From Acestrorhynchus altus (Eukaryota > Chordata > Actinopteri > Characiformes > Acestrorhynchidae), in NCBI GenBank assembly GCA_034509495.1, contig CM067506.1:17869328-17933327 (forward strand): a stretch of 64,000 bases of DNA. The letters are read 5' to 3'. Positions 35,685 through 50,100 of the stretch are shown here, piece by piece. The position numbers and the translations under genes were made by a program. The notes beneath the pieces were generated by a model. That model had not been told where the DNA came from. It saw only the letters and a program-made list of their open reading frames with translations, and did no database searches. Each line of letters opens with the position of its first letter. The stretch's first letter is position 1.

Positions 35685-37115
35685 GATATACACTTACCAT
35701 CATACTTATATACCTATACATGATATAGTCATAGATATGTCCTCTGTGCACTATGTATTCATTATGTATCAACCTCCATGCGGACATGGACAAAGTACAC
35801 AGATTCTGTGCATGAGTTAAAGAGGACTTCTGTCTATGTGTACATGCCGTTAAGTGTACACAATATAGACAAAAGTATTGGGACACCTGCTTTTTTAGTT
35901 TCTTTTGAAATCAACGGAAATAAAAAAAGTGTTTGTCCTGTTTTGGTGGAGTAACTGTCTCTAATTTCTAGGGAGGACTTTCTACTAGATTTTGGAGCTT
36001 TGCTGTGCATTCAGTGGCAAGAGTGTCACTGAGGTCAGGATGTTTGACTTTATCCCCAACTTCCCAACTCATCCCACAAGTATTTAATGGCACATCATTC
36101 CAAATAAAACGGTTCCACTGCTCCACAGCTCAATGCCTAGGGCTTCATACCCCTCTGGCCCATATCTGGTACTGGACATGGCACCAATATTTTGTACATG
36201 TTTATCAGCTCCTCTTCTAGTTCTGTTCTATTTACAGTACTTTTCTACAGTGACAAGACAAGCTGTGTGTGCATATGTACGCAATGGTTCCAACTTAAAG
36301 TAGACAATTTGGTATTGTTTAAAGGGCTCTAGTATCTCAAATTGACATACTTGAATAGTGTTATAGGTAAGTTTAATACATCGACATAATCTTAAATGCT
36401 GTATCCAAACATTTTGAGCATTTTACACCCCAACCAATATCACAATATTGGCTGTGACAAACAATATATTGTTTGTCACAGTTCTTTAGAAGTATGGAGT
36501 TATTTTGATGTAGTATTGTTATTGATTTTACTCTTAAGGCTAAACAACAGAGGTAAAATGTTCTGTGTATTAAAAAATGGCACTAATGAGCACAAACTAC
36601 ATTTTCAACACTTCAACATGACCCGGTACTCTTATACTGTATATTTAAACTGATATTTGGATGGTAATAAGGTACCTTATAGGGTATTTGGGGAGAGGGT
36701 GTTGCAGCATGGTTGGTTTGCTTTAATTTGGATGTATATAATACATTATACAGTACAGTATACATGTCTTCAGATAGTCAAGAGTCCTTACACTTCACTT
36801 TTGTGAGTAATGACTTCTTTATGTATGTATGAAGTACAAATTTGGTCTTTTCCTTTGAAATTAAGTGAAATGAAAGTCCTGAAATTGAAGAATAGTGAAA
36901 TACATGCACTTCATTATTGTACACTAGTGCCTATAGGTTTTATAGACCTAACTAAAACAGATTTTTAGACTAACTCTTGCTTCAACTCTAAACTTTTGGT
37001 TTAAACAGTATAATTTGTAGCTTTGGCAGGTTTTCATTGTTTATTCTTTACAGTTTTCACTTTTTATTTTGTACTGAATATATACAAAAGCAAACACACA
37101 CACAGACACACACAG

Positions 37116-37146
<31 letters not shown>

Positions 37147-40100
37147 CATAAGAGGACTTTACAATCTGAATGCTCTTCATTTGAAGTGTGCATTTCTTCG
37201 AGGTACCTAATAGGGTTTTCACAGCAGCACCGTTGCCAAGCATCTCTTTCATAGGCAGCTTCATTCCCCAGACACTAGACACTCTTCCCTTCCAACCTCA
37301 TGGTCTACCTTTACACTCCGATCAAAGCAGGAGCCTCAGACAACTACAGGCTCCCTGCTGTCAGTCATGTCTTTATTTATATATTAAAGAATTCATTCAT
37401 TGTCTCTCTTGCTGGTGCTCCAGATTGCCAGCTCGCAGTCAGGTGCAGTATGGTACACCGAACTCAGCCAGTCAAAGCCTATTAGACTGTAGACGCCTTC
37501 TGTTTGCTTGGGCAGGATGCTCTGCCATGGTTTCCATTAGGAATTTGGCACAGTCTCCAAGGTCAGGATGCAGCTGGTTGCTTATTTAATGCAGTGACAA
37601 CGATGAGTGCACACCCTGCTACAACTCCTGTAAGACAGCTCTGAACTGTCTCTTCCTTTGGCCGGAAATTGACTCCCCCAACAACAGTAGCAGATTTAGC
37701 CTCCATTTCATTCCACAGGGTCCCAAAGCAGTGCCTCCTACATACTGATCAGAGGAATGATGGTTAATGGGACCCCAGTTAATCAAGTTCCTTCATTTGG
37801 GATTCCATGAATTATCATTATGAAACAGAAGATAATCTTTGATAGATTCTTTGCTTGCTTACACAGCTGAACAGAACATACATTAGTGAACAATTATCTT
37901 CGTATTGATAAGTCCACTTCAGGGTCACAGTACTGCAGTTTAATACAGTGTAAAACATTATAAATCAATATTACAGAATAACCCATAGCTGTCATTTTGT
38001 ACTTAAAGCGATGGGTTTTTCAGTATTATTTGGGAAGTCTGTATTTGTATTTGCTTTAATTTATAAGTGGAAATTAAAAAACCCCCAGAAACTATGTAAT
38101 AAAACACAGAAACAAAATAACTTTAAAAAAGGTACTTTAATTTGAATGCATATTACATTCTCTGTCAAATCTGTCCAGTTTTCTGCCACTTCACAAGTAA
38201 TGACACATTGATAAAGAAAGTAGTCGAGTGAAGAAAATGATATTTTACTCTGAAATGTATTAATATAGATTAAGTAATTAATACAGAATAAGGATATTAA
38301 GTTCAGATCAAGTTCAGATCATTGAAATTGAGTACAGTAGTGAAGTAAATGCAATTAATTACTGTGCACTTGTTATTCCTGCAAATATTCAGATAATTTT
38401 TTTTCACTACTTCACAGTATTTCTGAATATCATGTATATTCCAGTTTGTGGGGAACTGTAAGAGCAATTGGACTGTACCATTATTATGGGGCAGAGGTGG
38501 GAACGTGTAAAATGTAAGTCTCATATCTTAACACTCAAGTCTCAAGTGAAGGTAGCCCAGTCAGAGTCAAATTCTATGTCAAGATGTACTAGTCTGTGCC
38601 AAGTCCTAAGTCAAGATGGGCAAACTTAAGTCAAACCTTAAATCCTAGTTAAGTCACTAAATGTAATATCATTTCAATATTTAACATCGACAAAGTAACA
38701 GGAGATACATTTCTGTAAACTAAACTGGATAACAAAGTAATTATTCATAGTCAAAATTTGTCATAGCTACAAAGATGTGAAGAGTCAGCTAGAAAAGTAA
38801 ACAACAGTATAAACAGGCTGTTCAGCAAGAGCTTAGTTCATCAGCTTTAACCTCTGCTTTTTTGTTCAGCAAAAACGTGTACAGTTGCAAGTCATCAAAC
38901 TCGTGACTTGTGACAATACCTCTTGTATGGGGCTGATTTATTTTTAATTTCAGAGCTATGAATTCTTTTGACCACTGAGCACATCTGTACCACCTGTCCG
39001 TCCTAAAAGACAGTAAATGGGCCAGAGAGAAGAAGAAGCCCTTTAACGTGTAAGATTAGTCTGTGAATCACTGAATGACAGGAAACTAGATTTAGGTGTG
39101 TAAAACCTTATTTACAGCAGTACTTGAATGTGAAAGACGGTTGTCTACAGTTACAGTAGCGCTCTGAGCGCACCGTGGGTGGATTGTGCTCTCTCTGTGT
39201 CAGTTCACGCAGCAGGGTCACTTTAATGAGGAGATTATCCTTCCTTATCTGCATGCTTGCAGTGAAATACTCTGCAAACACAGACTCAGCCAGCCTTCCT
39301 ACCCGCTCAAATTAATCTTGTCACAGTTCAGCTCCATGTAGATGCCCCCAAAAAGTGAAAAACAAGCCATTTAAACATATTTATGCTTGATTATTCAGTC
39401 CCTTTTGTTTGTTTCTTACTTTTCAGTTTCTTAATAATTCATGTAAATTATGTGCAGAGAGATGAGCAGAGATACATAGTTCACAGTAACACAGTTAAGC
39501 TGAGCAGCAAATATAATTGTATAATATGTAAACTGCCACAGCAAGTTAAAGTGCATTTGTGTACTGACTGTAATAAGATAGTGGTGTAGTGTATATCGCT
39601 GGTGTCCAGTTGAGCCCGGCCCTGTAGCTGTTCTGTACACTGTTCAAATAATTTTGCATCAATTACAATCTGACTTTAGTAAACTAAGCTCCAACTTCCA
39701 TTCACCTCCATTCAAAATTTGGGGAATGTTTGCCTTCTCCTGTAACGTTGCCATTTTGGAGATACATCTTTTTCATTGGACAGCAATGATATACAGTACA
39801 TGTATAGCAGTAATTGTTGCATTTGTAAACTCCTATTTTAGCAGACATTCAGATGTTTTTCAAGGTACAGGTTCCTAAAATAAACTTATGTTTTAAATAT
39901 TCTTATTAGGCACAGAGTGTCATTCTGAAAAAACAAACAAACAAACAAACCTACGAATCATTTTTGTGCTGAGATGGTTTTAGAAAACCAAGCCCAGATA
40001 ATTACAGCAGATTATGTGAATGTTCTCCCTTTCACTAGCTTACAGTAGAGGATGTTCTGCCTGTTTTTGTGGTATATTTCACAGCAGCCCACTGCGCAAG

Positions 40101-43100
40101 GCCTGTTACAACACACTGGCCCTGGGGAGGCTCCAAATTGGAGAAAAATGCATGCAGAAGCATTTGGTGTAGGGTCCAATAAGAGTTATTCTGTTCTGGG
40201 AGACAGCGTGTAAATTAAATTTGCTCGATCCACCTGACTGGATGTACAATTTCTTCACTTGGGGGGAAAATAAAAAAAAACACACCCAATCCAATCTGAC
40301 CTGTTCTCATTTCCCACCATCAGAGTGACAACAGAATAAAGTACCACTGCCAAGAGCAAGTAAGTGATCCATGTATAAAGGAGGAAAAAGTCAAACTTAA
40401 CTGTGCTGTGCATTTGGCAGTCTCACTTTTCACTAATAGAATTTACCGCTGATTTTCTTAGCCCTGACTAATAGCAGCATTGAGCCTTTATTGACCAATT
40501 TACAGCCTGTCTTGTTGTGTAAGTGTAGTCTCATGTGTGTCTTATAAACCTGAGGCTTGAAAAGCTCATTACCAACACCACAAGCCTCAACAGGCCTGGA
40601 TATTACTGCAAAATGAGGAGATAGCATATAAAAAAAAACTGCAGTCTAAGTAGAGTTAAACATTTACAAGTATAGATTGTTGTGGAGTACAAGCATCTTT
40701 ACATTTTTAAATATCTAGTGTTAATAATAAATGTTATACAGGAGTACTTTGTGTGATTCCTTCCATTTATTCTTGGTATGCCTGCTTTCCTTTATGCTTT
40801 GGTTCAGTATGACCATGTGAAATTGTCCTCTGCAGTGGGGGACAATAAGTATTTGATACACTGCTGAGGTTTTCCCACCTACAAAGAATGGAGAGCTCTG
40901 TAATTTTTATCGCAGGTACATTTCAACTATGAGAGAAGTGTAGAAAATTGTATGTATGTATGATTTTTAAATAAATATTTTGCATTTTATTGCATGAAAT
41001 AAGTATTTCATTATATAGAAAAACACAACATAATATTTGGAACAGAAACCTTTGTTTGCAATTACAGAGGTCAAACATTTCCTGTAGTTCTTGGCCAAGT
41101 TTGCACACACTGCAGCAGGGATTTTGGCCCAGTTGTTCGCACAGATCTTCTCCAGTTTCAGGGCTGTCACTTGGCAACATTGAGTTTCAGCTCCCTCCAA
41201 AGATTTTGAATTTTGTTCAGGTCTGGAGAGTCAATGTAATTTTCTCTCTCAATAAATAAAAATTCAGATAAAAAGACCTCTCCATTCTATGTAGGTGGGA
41301 AAACTACACTGTATGGTGTACAGTGCTTAAAGCATAAACAAGTTCCAGCATTCCCCATATGAATGTCATCAAGTTCATTTATATTTTATCACTGTCCAAT
41401 GAAAAACATGTATCTCCAAAATGACAGCTTGTACAGGAGAAAGCAAACATGCTCTTAACTTTGAATGGAAGTTAATTTAAATTAAGATACATTAACAGCA
41501 TTTCTATTGGTCTGTTCATCGGAAATAATTTACACAGTGTACAGTGCACTTACAGGGTTCAAACCATGGAGGAAACTAAAAACGAACAAAAATGGAGATA
41601 CATGGTTTTCATTGGACAGCAGCAATATACTCATTGTCAAAATGAGTCTCCCAGAATGCACACTCCAGTGTGCTCCAACAGGACTACACTCGTCCAGATA
41701 CTTCAGCTGTTCACATACACATTGAAGACACAGACACTATGCCATGGTCAGTCACATCACCATACATTTTCCCCATCTTTGGGATGCTAGTGGAACTAGT
41801 CCACCACCTTTGCAAATTCTGCAGGAACTAAGAACATTCAAGCTATTCAACACTTACTCCATTCCTAGACATCTGGCAACCAAATCCAAACTGAGAGACA
41901 TTACTTCTGTATGTGTAGTGTAATAAATATTGCCCATTTCAATCTAGATTATTGATCCTTCTGAATAGCATTGCAATCCCACACATTCCTCTGGATGCAA
42001 CTACTTTTGTAGCAATTTCTTTGACGAAGAGTGTAGTGTATGCATTGCAGTAAAAACATGAGCTCTGTGAGCTCTGGGAGGCTATTCTGACATCCTGCAA
42101 AGAAACTGTCAGAAAACTCACAAGTTCATTGGATGCAAGAATGTGATTATGTTAACATGTAACTTGGCCTGTTAAGATGTTTTTTTTTAAATAGCTTTTG
42201 ATTTGCAAATTCAACAAATGGCCATTTTCATTTCTTAACTTCCTATAAACTCTGTGTATAATAATTTGGAGCAGTGCATTATGAGTTATTTTTTTAATAC
42301 TGTTATTATTGGGAGGTTTGTTCAGTAAAATTTGATTTATACTCTAATTGATGACTTGAAATTATACTGACTGTCATTTGCATTGATCATTTATGATATA
42401 TATCAGAAAATATAGATAATTTACATAATAATTTGGAATGTATGAATGTAGACCAATACTGGTGGAGAGAAGGCAGGACAAACATGTTTAATGCTGTGAA
42501 ATCTCTGACATTGTTGTGCTTTATGTACCAGCAGCTTCTAAGTCCAAGTACACCAAAGAGTAAAATGTAGAAGTGCTGGTACTGTTTACTGAGTACCAGC
42601 CCACTTAAAACATTGCTTTTGTAGAAATGAAGACATCTCCATCCTTCAGACTGTGTAATTCTTTTTTCAGTCGCTTCTTTTGCTCAGTCTCTCTTCTCTC
42701 ATGTTGTAGAGTGACAGAGGAGGTCTCCTGACCCTGCAGAAGAAGTGGACATCCTTCCTGAAGGCCCGGCTGGTGTGTTCTCTGCCGGACTATGAGTTCC
42801 ACTTCAATGTGTTGCGCAGTGTGTTCATGCTGGAAGGTCCCAGGGTTCAGGACACTGTGCTCTATGGCATCTTTGGTCTGGAATGGTAAGCAATTGAAGT
42901 CTCAACAAGGCTTTATTATGTATTTCTGCAATACTTATTTAAATTGTTGTCCAAGTAAGTGGGGCTATAGCTATTTTAATAATCAGCTATTACTAATCTG
43001 CTGAGGATATTTTTGACTGATCAATCCAAACCCAGTCTGAGCTCCTTCCCTGGAGTCATGTTTTCTTTTTTAAATTGCTTCTTAGTTTGCATTTAGTTGA

Positions 43101-46100
43101 ATATTAGTTACATATTTATCTTTCATTATGATTGGGTTGATAAATTCTTGGTTAAATTATTGGGCAAATACAAGAAGCAGACATAACAAATGTAACTTTT
43201 TTTTGCCGTTGCAAGCTACACTGTAAAATGTAAAAGATCCTTGAGGAACTTTTGGAGGTTCTTCAGTTTGAAACTCTGGAGGAACCTCTTAGAATACTTC
43301 AAGGTATTTTCAAGAAACCATTTATTGAAGGTTCCTTGAAGAGGTTCCTGCACAGTGCACTGAATAGCATAAGATGTTCCTCACAGATCTTGTACTTTTT
43401 ACAGTGTAATAGCATAAGTATTGGGACACCTGCTCAATCATTTTCCTGAAGTCAGTGTTATTTTTAAAAGGGTTTTTGTTGAAGTAACTGTTTCTACTGT
43501 TTCTAAGGCTTTTTATTAGAAGGCTTTTTACTAGACTTTGCTGTCACATTGTGATTGTGTTCAGTGATTAGAATGTTAGTCAGGTCAGGACACTGAAAGA
43601 ATGCCAAAATTCCTGAGAATATTTTTACATTGTAATATTTTACACGTCAACAGCTTGATATAGTATAAATATAGACTAGACGAGCTGTGCACTTTTGCAC
43701 ATCTGTGGCAGTGATGGGTGCACCTTAAATTAGCTGAATGCATTCATTAGAAGTGGCAGATTTATTGAATTGCTTTAAATCCAAGGCTTAGACTGAAAAC
43801 TGGCTAATTACTGAGTTTCATAAATATGCTTTCCTGCAAATAAGAGCAAATGAATAAAGTTCTCGTCATTGTCTCAACACATTGATTGTCTTACATTATC
43901 TCTGAGAATTGTCAGATTAAGAGGAATTGTTTGTCATGTCAGTAATATTGATGATAGACTCGGCCTAAGTGTTGGTGCTCCACTAGTGAGTACTGTACAA
44001 TAAAAATCAGCTCATGAACACGCACTATTAGTTGCTTTCTTTAATACAGCCATGATTGCAATTCATTGAAAACAATAGCCTGGTTTAAGAATAACCCTTT
44101 TGTAGTCTTTCCTCTTGGTTGAATAGATCAGGCAGTTGAGATGGAGGCAAGCTCTTCATGTGTAATCTGTAGCGGCATTTGTACGAGAAGGATCCTGCCT
44201 TTCTGATGCTGAGTTTGAGTGAGGGTGGCATTCGGCTGACTCTGGAGTGCCCCTTCGCTCGATAGCATCGGGATGGATATGGTGAGGTGCCAGTCTGTTT
44301 GTGAGCTCAGCTGTCTGCTTGGATACGCTCCTCAGGCACGGCATGCATGGACCGACCGCTGCAGCCCAGGCTGAAGCTCACTCCACCAGTACAATCCTGG
44401 AGAAAATGGCTGATGTTTTCTGGCTGCCTTGAGGGCACATTATCTTTTATTCATTATCAGTTCGGCTTCTCCAAGCTGGTGTTAAGATGCCGGGAAAATG
44501 TCCTGAAAATCCAGGCTCTGCTTCTCTTTATATATTACATTGTGGATATTTAAGGTCCATGTTATATAAAGCTGCACTCCACATCTGATATTTTAAATGA
44601 ATCTTAGAATCTTATTTGGTGTAGCAACACATTCTAAAATATACTATAATATATATACTTAATGTCTGAAATTATTTTTGCGTGGCATTTTTATTTCGGC
44701 ATTGTCACACGAAGGCTTGTGTCTCCAGTTTTGTTCATTTTTGAGACAACTAATGTTTTTTTTTTTGTTTTTTTTTACAGTGTATCAAAATTTCACAATA
44801 TATTTTGATTTGTCTCATAATTTATAGTGCATCCAGAAAGTAACATTTTGTTATGTTACAGCCTTATTCCAAAATGGATTCAATTATTTTTCCCTTCAAA
44901 AGTTTTCACACAATACCGCATGACAACAAAGTGAGAAAAGCTTGTTTGGAATCTTTGCAAATGTATTAAATATTAAACACAAAAATATAAAGCTCAGGTG
45001 CTCAGGTTTCCACTGAAAATCCTTTAGATGTTTCAGCAAGTTGATTGGACACCTGTGTTAAATTCAGTTGATTGGACATGATTTGGAAAGACACACACCT
45101 GTTTAAATAAGGTCCCATAGTGGACAGTGCATGTCAGAGCACAAACCAAGCCATGAAGTCTAAGGAATTGTCTGTAGACCTCTGAGAGGATTGTTTCAAG
45201 ACACAGATCTGGGGAAGGGTACAGAAGAATTTCTGCTCTGTTGAAGGTCCAAATGAAGACAGTAGCCTCTGTAAATGGAAGACTTTTGGAACCAACAGGA
45301 CAATAGAGCCGGCCAAACTGAGTGGTGTTGGTAGGAGAGCCTTAAGTCGGGGAGGTGACCAAGAGCCCAATGGTCTCTCTGACAGAGTTCTGACATTGCT
45401 CTGTGGAGAGAGGAGGATAATACATTTTTCTGCAGGAGGAACTGGGAGACTAGTCAAGGTTGAGGGAAAGATGACTGCAGTGAAGTACAGAGACATTCTT
45501 GATAACCTGCTCCAGAGCAGAGGGATGAAGGTTTATCTTCCAACTGGACAACGACCCTAAACACACAGCCAATAAAACAAAGGAGTGGCTTTGGGGAAAC
45601 TCAGCCCAGTCAGAGCTCAGACTTGAACCCTATTGAACAATGTTTGGACACCTACTATTGTGGGTAAACGTTTGTGGATACAGCTGTTGGGCAAACTTTT
45701 GGAAACCCCACAAGTTGGCCAAAAGATTGTGAACACAGCTTTTTGGCAAAAGGTTTTACACCCCACATGTTGGGCACCTCATGTTGTGACCAAAAATTTG
45801 TGGACACAGCTTTTGGGGAATTTAGATGAGCTCTTGGATTCACTGTATAATTATATAAATATAACACCTTATATAACACTTTAACATCCACCTAGCAACA
45901 CCTTAGCAAACAATACATCACAGCAACACTGCTGAGCTGCAGTCACGTCTGCAGGAACTGTACTCGCTAGTTATAGTTATTGGGATCATATTTCTTTCCT
46001 GATGTAATAGTGATAATAAAGTTAAGAGATTCTACCCCCCCCCCCCCAAATAAATAAATAAATAAAAATAAATAAATAAAAAGAAACATAAAAAGAAACT

Positions 46101-46875
46101 TTCTAGTCCAAATTGTACAGCAGTTTTGAAAAACTCAAAAAAAAATTTCAAGAGGAGTCTCGAAGAATTCCTGCGTAATTTGACTAATTAAATGTGATCA
46201 GTGGTTTGATGGGAAATTGCACATTAACAAAATATACAAACTGTGTAACTGGCTAGTGGTTGGATTTATTTGCACTGTTTAATGAGGCTGAAATGGTTAT
46301 TAACTGCATTTCTAACAAACCTGCCTGCAAACGAGAGAGTAAGTGAGAATTATTGTCTGTTAAAGTCTATTAGAAACTATTAAAATCATCTAATAAGAGC
46401 TACATCACAGAAATGATTAGACACAGTGGTTATGAATACCCGGGCTGAACCTCTGACATATTACTTATGGAAACATGCTTCCCTGGGCTGGAAGGTTAAT
46501 TGTATCTAGTGGCTTCTGGCTTTACTTGACAAAACCCTTTGTTGTACTAAAGCTGCAAATGTGGTGTAAATAGGTCTTAAATGAAATGAAGCAGAGCTGC
46601 ATATTGTGCTGAAGCTGTTTGTGGATCAGGACAATAGCAGAAGAGTAGATTTGATGAGTTGGCAGTCTGGGTGAGATATGACAAGAGAAATGCAAGCTTA
46701 TGAGTCAATGAGAAATGGATGAATGGACAGAGAAGAGCGTGGTGACTGCTGAGTCAGACAGAGAGAGGGTGAGGTGGAAGAACAAGGAAGGACAGTGAGA
46801 GAGTGAGGGAGGGATTCTCTTGTCAACTGAGACCTGATGAACTGTTTGTGTTGACCTGCAAGGTCAAGTTGAACT

Positions 46876-46933
<58 letters not shown>

Positions 46934-47069
46934 TTTCTCTGGTGAGAAAGAATCGGCCCCAGTCTCTTAAATGAAAGTCCTCCTCCCCTCTCCCAATCTC
47001 TTATTACTTTTTCATTATCTGTCCCTCCTCTTTAAAGCTCTTTCCGTCTCTTTCTGTTCCTCTCATGCT

Positions 47070-47125
<56 letters not shown>

Positions 47126-50100
47126 CTCTTTTCTTTAGTCACTGCTCTTATAGGCTCCTTTCTCTTACTCTGTCTCTCACCTCACCTCTATCCTCCTTCT
47201 TTCCTCTTGTCAGATGAATGCACTGCCACTCTTGATGAGCTTTGTCTCTGTCCCGCTCTCGCCCCCATCCTTCTACCTTCCCTCACCTCTCCTGCACGCT
47301 TTTTGATAAATCTGTAATCTATTTTCATGTTGCCATGGTTACGCTGTGGGCTTATGGAGGCTCTGTGCTCGCATGCCAAGACCTTGAGAAACAAAGAGAT
47401 CAGCCGAGGCTCAGAGGCAGAGAGAGAGAAAAAGAGAGAGGGAGGGAAAGATAGAGACTCTTCAGCTGCTAAAGCCAGCACACCCACTGCAACTCCATCA
47501 GACCAGGAGTGATTCACTGCTTCTTTTTCACAATGCAACTTATTTTTTTGCCTTTCTCAGGCTTCTACTTTGTACCTCAGAAGCATTTTAAAGAAATGAC
47601 AGATTGTGCTCATTTGTTCACAGATGCATTAGGGCTTTATTTCAGCTGTGTATTGAGTCGGGCCTGTATTTCCTGCATGGCTGCTTGGAGGTTACTCTAA
47701 ACACAGTTCTTATTTTACAGGAAAAGCGTGAAAGCTTCTGCCATCTGCCGCTACTCTATCAGCGATATCCAGCAGGCTTTTGATGGACCCTACATGGAGA
47801 GTCAGGAGGACGCCAGTGCCAAATGGACAGAGTACACTGGGAAGGTGCCTGAGCCACGGCCCGGCTCGGTAAGCTGTAGGGGTTTTCAGAGACATTGCTT
47901 TTTGCAAAAAAAAATTGTATTGGTTTTGAAGACATTTCCAAAGAAGTGGGTGTATCTTAAACTGAAAATGAACATAAGGTGCTATGGTAGTTGGTATATT
48001 TACAGTTTATTTTTACCAACCATTTTATAATAGTATATAGTATATAATAATAACCACAACAGTAATAATAAAATTTTCCTGATTCATTATTGAATGATTC
48101 AATAATTCAATAATATTCCTTCTTATGTATAATTTTATTATATAATTTTATAATAATTATTATTATTATTATTGGTAGTAGTAGTAGTAATATTAAATAT
48201 TCATAATAATAACTTTAGAACTACAGGTGTTCATTGTTAATGTGGCATATGTTAGAAATGCTACAGATGTATAAACATCATTCTCAGATCACTCAAGTAT
48301 GTACTGCGTAACTCAAATACACAGATGCTGGACGTGAAGCAAAACAGGTCTGAAGTGTCCAAGCAATAAAAGTTCATTTAAATGAATAATTGTCTCTAAA
48401 ATCATACCCTCCTCCTTCCCTCTCTTTGTACAAACTGTAATCAACCCATTCCATGTCTGCCTACTGAAGAACATGAGGTAAAAAGGGACAAATTTCAAGA
48501 GAAAACAAACACAATTGTGAAAACTTTCAGTTGTAACATTCATATCAAACCCACTGCTTGTGAGTTCTTGAATAATGGGTTTGTATCCGGGAACACCTTC
48601 ACTAAGCTCTGTGATGATTGTATGGTAGCAGCGCCCTGCCCTGCAGTCTCATCTTACTCCAACCTGCTTATCCTGATCCAGCCCTGCAACTCGACCTGCT
48701 GGCTGACTCCTAATGTCAGCAGCACTGCTTGGGTTTCTAAGTGCCGATCACTCTGCGTCAGAGTGAGGCTAGAATGTTGGGATCAGACTCAGGAGAGAAG
48801 CCGCAGAGCAAGCCGAAACACAAGCCCCAAAAAGCCCTCAAAGCTCATTGACATGGAGATTAGGGGTGTGCATAGAATCCGGGCTGATAACTGGTATAGG
48901 GTTTTAGAGCCCTGACATTTTTAACGAACACCTCAGCAGCCTTCAGGCATTTCATGTTTCAAATATGAGCAGCTGTTTAGATTTTTTAAAAAATGGTGAG
49001 AATAAAGAGTTCTAATCTGCGTCACAGCTCATAGAAGTATTATTACAGAACCTCTAAGATAACTATATTGAAGCTGCTGTTGTTTTTTCCAGCCCTCAAA
49101 GCTTCTAAGCTTTCATTGACTTTCAACCTTCATTCATTTACATACTTACATATGATTGCACTAAACTGAAGACTAAGAATAGCTTAATGTATTCTCTTTG
49201 ATATTGTGATGAGGCTAGATGGGCAGGAAACTGGGGAAAGTCATATGACAGCAAGTGCAGGACAAGCTGCAGTTACTACTGCAGTCTCCAAGAAATGCAA
49301 TAAGTCTGCCGTGTCCAAGTCTGGTTTCTGGAGGCCACAATCCAGCAAAATATGGACATCATTAGAGGTGATGGTAAGCTGGGTAATTTAAGATAGAAAA
49401 TATGCACTGTCCAGTAAACCCCTTTCACAAGACAGTTCAATTAGAGAAGTTACATTTTTTCTATATGTGTGCATAAATTTGAACTAAAACTTCATCAGAT
49501 TTTCTCAGACGTCCTACAAGTAGAACCCAATCAAACAAACAAGTCAATAACTGCAACAAAACATTTCCGGATGCTGTTGATTAGTCCTGAATATCAGCTT
49601 TAAAGAATTTGAACATTCCTCCATACAAAACAGCTTAAACATTTTGTGTGCTTAGGATCGTTATCTTGTTGCATGGCCCACATTCCCTTGACATTCATCT
49701 CAAAAAACGGACGTCCTGACGGTTTCAAAGATGAGATAAGAACAATGTTCTTTTTCCAGCCTGATGAGCATCAACAACTCTTCTTCCAAGGTCCTTAGAA
49801 ATATCCTTTGTTTAAGCCATGATACATTTCCACAAACTGTTGTGAAGATCAGACTTTCAGGGTTTGGTTGGAAGTCAAACTTGAGGTCATATCTTTGCAG
49901 GAATGTTGTAAAGGGTCCACAGACTCTGTAAAAAAGAGAAAGATCAGTAAGACTGGCATTCCAAAAGTGGAGATGGATGCCCCTGCAGTAGGCTCTTGCT
50001 GCTGTGTTGTGAAGGTCATACTCTATGCTTTTTGACTCATGTTCACCTCCCTTTGCTCCTCAGTGCATCACAGATCGGCTGAGGGCCAGAGGCATCAACT

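Larger units (their letters stand above)
35285..42709 (+). other. sema4g: sema4g intron, 7.4 kb
   Basis: No exon seen. Contains CA microsatellites, an ATTGGGACACCTGC-type repeat, an AAGTC-rich repeat, two copies of a CATTTTGGAGATACAT repeat, and a deleted Tc1-like element. The block 39000-39340 looks unique. Confidence 0.85.
42886..47720 (+). other. sema4g: sema4g intron, 4.8 kb
   Basis: Contains an ATTGGGACACC-type relic, a Tc1-like transposase pseudogene with a small tandem repeat behind it, GT and CT microsatellites, and unique-looking blocks at 43980-44480 and 46180-46560. No exon seen. Confidence 0.85.

Noticed and set aside
48517..48915. 132-codon plus-strand frame inside a sema4g intron
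   Set aside because: No domain, no conserved motif, and flanking splice signals are not convincing; inclusion would break the phase-matched sema4g exons.
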